Shown here piece after piece: positions 60,576 to 64,000 of a stretch of DNA of 64,000 bases. The translations under genes were made by a program, and so were the position numbers. Under the pieces are notes generated by a model that was not told the DNA's origin, made no database searches, and saw only the letters and a list, made by a program, of their open reading frames with translations. Each line of letters starts with the position of its first letter. Position 1 is the first letter of the stretch. Where the stretch lies: assembly GCA_028279885.1 (NCBI GenBank), contig JANQMX010000060.1:1-64000 (forward strand). The letters are read 5' to 3'. The stretch is from Rhodovibrionaceae bacterium (GTDB taxonomy: Bacteria; Pseudomonadota; Alphaproteobacteria; Kiloniellales; DSM-21159).

Positions 60576-61526
60576 TCAGACCTGCCTCAGGCGGCGCTCG
60601 AAGCTCCAGTCCCCGGCCGTCAAGGTGGCGCGCATGAAACGCCAACTGGCGTACTTGAAGTACTCGATCTCGGTGCGCTGCGCCCGTCCGTGGCAAATCA
60701 AGCCCCACTGCCCCCAAGTGAAATCGTCGATCAAGCCCCAGAGTCGGGCACGATGCACGGCCTCGGCGGTCTTTGCGCCGAACAGGGGGGATAGCGCATC
60801 GGTCCACTCGTCCTCGAAGTCGAAGGCCTCTGTCAGGAGGATTCCGAAGTCGTGGAGCGGCTCGCTGAGTGCAGCCTGGTCGAAGTCGACCAGCAGCAAC
60901 GCGCCGTTCGGGCCGAGCATGATGTTTGAGGCGATGCTGCCGAGGTGACAGGGCACGGCCGCGCCTTGGCCCGGCGCCAAGGCCTCGATTGCGCGCACGA
61001 CCTGGTCGGCGAGCCAGTCGTAGTTCGGTGGGCGGTCGACCGGGAGCGCGCGCAGCATCCCATCCTGCCGTTTGAGGCGTGCCGCCGGGTCATGACGTAC
61101 GATGCCGTCGGTGGGTGTGGCCTCGTGCAGCGCCTGCAGCCGTGCGATAATGGTCTGCAGACAGGCGGGTTGCCGGAGATCCTCAACCCGTGCGTAGCGC
61201 CACGCACCTTCCAGCCAGTCGGTCGCCAGGATCGCACTCTCCGGATCGAACCAGGCGACCAGCGGCGCAACGTTGTTTTCTCCGGCGAGGGTCGCCATGG
61301 CCGCTGCTGCCGAGGCGGTCATCAGGTCTTCCTGATCGTCAGCCGGGACTTTGCAGAAGAGCGACGCTTTGCCCGCCTCGGTGACCCGGTAGCAGTGATG
61401 CGCCACCCCGCGATGGACCGGGGAGGCAACGGCCGGTACCGCGAGGGCGATCTCCGCGTCCGGCCACAGGCCCTGGCGGCTCAGGGCTTGGGTGAGGATT
61501 TCGGAGGGGGCGCTCTTGGTCGTCAT
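60576..61526 (-). CDS. Paralogous phosphotransferase with the catalytic Asp replaced (probable pseudokinase)
   Basis: 316 residues with the same fold and end (FKYASWRFMRATL, FERRLRQV) as the next gene (FKYGHWKHMRARI, YLRQV), so they are paralogues. The catalytic loop reads VPCHLGSIASNIML: His194 and Asn201 are present, but position 196, where the Brenner motif needs Asp, is Gly (codon GGC at 60939-60941). The metal motif LLVDFDQAAL (D214, D216) is intact, as is a lid-type lysine region (ASLFCKVPADDQED). It may be an inactive partner that regulates the neighbour, or an enzyme with altered catalysis. It starts 8 bases after the DeoR stop. Confidence 0.85.
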   Translation of the reverse strand: MTTKSAPSEILTQALSRQGLWPDAEIALAVPAVASPVHRGVAHHCYRVTEAGKASLFCKVPADDQEDLMTASAAAAMATLAGENNVAPLVAWFDPESAILATDWLEGAWRYARVEDLRQPACLQTIIARLQALHEATPTDGIVRHDPAARLKRQDGMLRALPVDRPPNYDWLADQVVRAIEALAPGQGAAVPCHLGSIASNIMLGPNGALLLVDFDQAALSEPLHDFGILLTEAFDFEDEWTDALSPLFGAKTAEAVHRARLWGLIDDFTWGQWGLICHGRAQRTEIEYFKYASWRFMRATLTAGDWSFERRLRQV

Positions 61527-61534
61527 CGCTTTCT

Positions 61535-62329
61535 CTAGCGCGTTTCGGGGCTCTGGCTGGAACGCCCTGCCAGGTGGAGGGCGACGCCGGCCGTTCCTAG
61601 AGCTTCAGCGATGTCGTCGGGCGGCTGCTGATCTGTGATCAAGTCCGTGATTTGATCGAAGGTGAGGGCTTGGACGAAGGCCATGCAGTTGAATTTGCTC
61701 TTGTCGGCCAAAATGACGTAGCGCCGTGCCGCTGGAACCAGCGCCCGGCGCAGCTGGGCCTCTTCTTCTTCATAGTCCATCAGGCCGTGGCCCGCGGTGA
61801 TCGCCGCTATTCCGCAAAAGACGATGTCATAGCGATAGCGCGCCGAGAGGACGGGGGGATCGAACCCGAACATGGCCGCGTCTTCGCGCTTGTAGAGACC
61901 GCCGATGACAATGAGGCGGTTGCTCGAACGCTCCCCGACGATGCGCGCGACCTCCAGCGAGTTGGTCACGATGGTCAGCTTGTGAAAGCCGACCAGGGCA
62001 TGAGCGAGTGCGATGGCGCTTGAGCTCGGGTCGAGGAAGAGGGACATGTCCTCCTGGATCAGCTCGACCGCCCGAGCGGCAATGCGATCCTTGGCGCCTC
62101 TGTGGAGGCCCAGCCGTTCCGTGACGGGTTGCTCGATCAACAGGCTTGGCAGCACGGCGCCGCCATGAACGCGGCGTACGCTGCCCGCCTCTTCAAGAAG
62201 CTTGAGGTCGCGTCGGATCGTTTCCTGCGAGACCTTCATCTGATCGGCCAAGGCCGGCACCGAGATCCGCCCCTGATCCTTCATCACGGTCATGATCTGC
62301 GCGCGGCGGCCTTCACTGGTGATGGACAT
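61535..62329 (-). CDS. DeoR-family transcriptional regulator
   Basis: 264 residues with a DeoR-type helix-turn-helix, RRAQIMTVMKDQGRISVPAL, ADQMKVSQETIRRDLKLLEE and RRVHGGAVLP, and a C-terminal sugar-phosphate-binding domain (DMSLFLDPSSSAIALAHAL, VIGGLYKREDAAMFG, VILADKSKFNCMAFV). DeoR regulators respond to phosphorylated metabolites, so this one could sense the product of the kinase downstream. It lies between the amidase and the kinase pair in one operon and presumably also controls the Liv-type genes. Confidence 0.9.
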   Translation of the reverse strand: MSITSEGRRAQIMTVMKDQGRISVPALADQMKVSQETIRRDLKLLEEAGSVRRVHGGAVLPSLLIEQPVTERLGLHRGAKDRIAARAVELIQEDMSLFLDPSSSAIALAHALVGFHKLTIVTNSLEVARIVGERSSNRLIVIGGLYKREDAAMFGFDPPVLSARYRYDIVFCGIAAITAGHGLMDYEEEEAQLRRALVPAARRYVILADKSKFNCMAFVQALTFDQITDLITDQQPPDDIAEALGTAGVALHLAGRSSQSPETR

Positions 62330-62336
62330 CAGGGCA

Positions 62337-63776
62337 CTACCCGCTTGTGTTGTCGAAGAGCGCAGGCGGAAGGCGATCGCGCCAGGGCATCAGGTGCTCT
62401 ATCGCGGCGGCGAGTCGGAAGATGTCCGCCTCGCCGAACCGCGGACCCACGATCTGCAATCCGACGGGCAGACCCTCCGGCGTAAAGCCGCAGGGCAGAG
62501 AGGCTGCCGGCTGCATCGTCAGATTGAAAGGGTGGGTAAAGGGTGTCCAATTCGCCCAGTCGACAAGACGGCCCGTCATTCGCTCGGGCGGCCCTGGTTC
62601 ATCGGCCGCAAAGGGCAGTATTGGCATGGTCGGAAGCAGCAAGAGATCGATTTCTTCGAAGAGGGCTTCGACTTTGGCCGAGAAGTCGGCCCGGGATTTC
62701 AGCGCGAAGAGATAGTCGCGCGCGGAGAAACGCTCACACTCGGATATCATCCGCGCAAGCCCGGGATCGAGCGCATCCGGCCGCGCCGCCGCAAGATCGC
62801 TATTGGTATGCCCACGGCCGACTGTCCAGATGATCTCAAAGACATCCGTCATGTCAGGCCAATCAGGCTCGACTCGCGTCACCTCAACAGGCAAGGCTTG
62901 TGCGATCCCGTCCACTGCAGCGGCTACGGTCTGCGCCACTACCGGGTCGACCGAAACGCCGAAGAGCGTCTCCGCGAAGCCTACTCGCAGCCTGTCCACC
63001 GGCTGCGAGCAAGCCTCGAGATAGCTTGTCGCTTCGGCGGGCAAGCTCAGGTGATCCGCGGGATCGGGACCTTTCAGGAGGTCGAACGCCAAGGCGCTGT
63101 CCGAGACCGAGAGGCTCATCGGCCCCACGCAACTGAGGGATTCCGTGGCGGACCAGGGCGCATGGGGGATGCGGCCCAGATGTCCCTTGAGAGCAAAGAT
63201 CCCGCAGAAGGCGGCGGGGATACGGACCGACCCGCCGGCATCGGAGCCGAGAGCCAGCGGCACCATTCGGGCGGCGACAGCCGCTCCGGAGCCTGAGGAT
63301 GACCCACCGCTCGTGAGGTCCGGATTCCACGGTGTCCGCGTGGCGCCGGTGAGCGGCGACCAGCCACTGCCGGTCCAACCCAGCTCCGAGGTGGTCGTTT
63401 TGCCGAGCGGGATAGCGCCGGTTGCCCTCAGCCGACGAACCACCGGAGCGTCTTGGCCGGAAACGGCCCTCTCGTAGAGCCGGCTACCGCGTTCCGTACG
63501 GGTGCCCGCCATGCCCATCAGGTCCTTGACGGCAGTCGGCACGCCTTCGAGTGGGCGCAGCTTTTTCCCCTGTGCTCTGGCGCGGTCCACCGCCTCGGCC
63601 GCGGCGAGCGCTTCATCTTCCCACAGCTGGCAAAAGGCGTTGACTGTTTTGTTGTGGTTTTTGATGGTTTCCAGGCATGATGATACAAGATCAACGCTGG
63701 TGGCCGTCCCGTTGCGAATCGCGGCCGCCATCTCTCCTGCAGTCATCTGGATTGAAGAATGTTCAGAAGTATTCAT
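62337..63776 (-). CDS. Amidase-signature hydrolase of the Liv/kinase module
   Basis: 479-residue amidase-signature enzyme. Lys in GVPTAVKDLMGMAG, cis-Ser in TSGGSSSGSGAAVAARMVPL, nucleophile Ser in LGSDAGGSVRIPAAFCGIFA. C-terminal GLPVGLQIVGPRFGEADIFR is also conserved. It is the first gene of the minus-strand operon with DeoR and the two kinase paralogues. An amide is probably split and the amine-containing part phosphorylated. It differs from the amidases at 9277 and 23916 in length and loops. Confidence 0.9.
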   Translation of the reverse strand: MNTSEHSSIQMTAGEMAAAIRNGTATSVDLVSSCLETIKNHNKTVNAFCQLWEDEALAAAEAVDRARAQGKKLRPLEGVPTAVKDLMGMAGTRTERGSRLYERAVSGQDAPVVRRLRATGAIPLGKTTTSELGWTGSGWSPLTGATRTPWNPDLTSGGSSSGSGAAVAARMVPLALGSDAGGSVRIPAAFCGIFALKGHLGRIPHAPWSATESLSCVGPMSLSVSDSALAFDLLKGPDPADHLSLPAEATSYLEACSQPVDRLRVGFAETLFGVSVDPVVAQTVAAAVDGIAQALPVEVTRVEPDWPDMTDVFEIIWTVGRGHTNSDLAAARPDALDPGLARMISECERFSARDYLFALKSRADFSAKVEALFEEIDLLLLPTMPILPFAADEPGPPERMTGRLVDWANWTPFTHPFNLTMQPAASLPCGFTPEGLPVGLQIVGPRFGEADIFRLAAAIEHLMPWRDRLPPALFDNTSG

Positions 63777-63928
63777 ATTTTCAGCATCTTAAAGAGTGCT
63801 TCCGCTGCTTTCTTGGTTGAAGTCGTCCAACTGAAGCGGCGACGAATAAAGCACAAGCTCGTTTGACTGGAAATGTTAAAATTGCCTGCTTTCTATGTGG
63901 CTGATGATCGAGGAAAGGCGTTTCCTAC
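63777..63928. promoter_or_regulatory. Divergent region before the partial gene at the window end
   Basis: 150 bases, AT-richer at 63850-63900. It must contain the promoter of the amidase-DeoR-kinase operon (minus) and one for the next gene (plus). I see no repeat or palindrome strong enough to name. Confidence 0.35.
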
Positions 63929-64000
63929 ATGACCAAGTCCAGCATGAACCCCTTTGCTGACTGCCTGACATCGGAAGACGTCTTATCAAAGATTGCTCAG
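63929..64000 (+). CDS. Start of an unidentified gene cut by the window end
   Basis: ATG at 63929 with GAGGAAAGG upstream opens a frame that runs without a stop to the window end: 24 codons beginning TKSSMNPFADCL. Too short to assign. Its divergence from the amidase operon would fit a regulator or the next part of the catabolic module. Confidence 0.4.
   Translation, partial: MTKSSMNPFADCLTSEDVLSKIAQ

Noticed and set aside
1..64000. CRISPR array, replication origin or phage genes
   Set aside because: No regularly spaced direct repeats, no iteron clusters and no structural, integrase or replication genes were seen; the only mobile element is the decayed IS.

Overview
This 64 kb window is GC-rich bacterial DNA, almost entirely coding. 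I infer an alphaproteobacterium of the Rhizobiales/Rhodospirillales type. The reasons are operons of stacked ABC importers with catabolic enzymes, a glycerol-type two-ATPase importer as described in Rhizobium, a stand-alone PTS-type dihydroxyacetone kinase, and a tripartite tricarboxylate (TctABC) transporter. There are no ribosomal, replication or other housekeeping genes and no complete tRNA, so this looks like an accessory catabolic region of a chromosome or large replicon. Species cannot be fixed from the sequence.

Layout. (1) 110-12907: a ten-gene minus-strand operon (amidase, family-5 OppA-like binding protein, OppBCDF, isochorismatase-type hydrolase, glutaredoxin-DinB fusion, LeuC, LeuD). 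It faces a GntR regulator and an isocitrate-lyase/PEP-mutase-family enzyme. Near-identical ATTGTATACAAT-type palindromes precede both the operon and the lyase, so they are probably one regulon for an amide- or peptide-like substrate that ends in a substituted malate. (2) 13415-15003: a decayed IS5-type insertion sequence. (3) 15331-33701: a GntR-type repressor with two winged helices, then a long plus-strand operon. It encodes a PotABCD-like importer with two different ATPases, two SDR dehydrogenases, an amidase, HyuA/HyuB, a cupin, a polysaccharide-deacetylase-family enzyme, a small CxxC protein and a CobW GTPase. A wrecked second hyuB and a binding protein without a signal peptide end it. 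Diverged direct repeats lie on both sides (about 15.0 and 33.9 kb), and a tRNA-like 3' end follows the right one, suggesting an acquired segment. (4) 34054-45734: a divergent amidohydrolase, then a glycerol/dihydroxyacetone-type importer (binding protein, two permeases, 72-aa membrane protein, two ATPases) joined to DhaL, DhaM, HPr, enzyme I, a small HTH protein and DhaK. This predicts import by ABC transporter followed by PEP-dependent phosphorylation. (5) 45957-53442: a PLP sulfur-amino-acid lyase, a four-repeat rhodanese, a cysteine-dioxygenase-like cupin, TctABC and a divergent LysR regulator, i.e. organosulfur catabolism. (6) 53483-63776: a HAD phosphatase divergent from a LivJGFHM-type importer, converging on two paralogous small-molecule kinases (one lacking its catalytic Asp), a DeoR regulator and a third amidase.

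The recurring design is one importer, one local regulator and one or more C-N hydrolases per module. Three amidase-signature enzymes sit beside three different importer classes. The most unusual points are the ABC-plus-split-PTS dihydroxyacetone system, the kinase/pseudokinase pair, the importers with one degenerate ATPase each, and the operator-linked LeuCD/lyase regulon.
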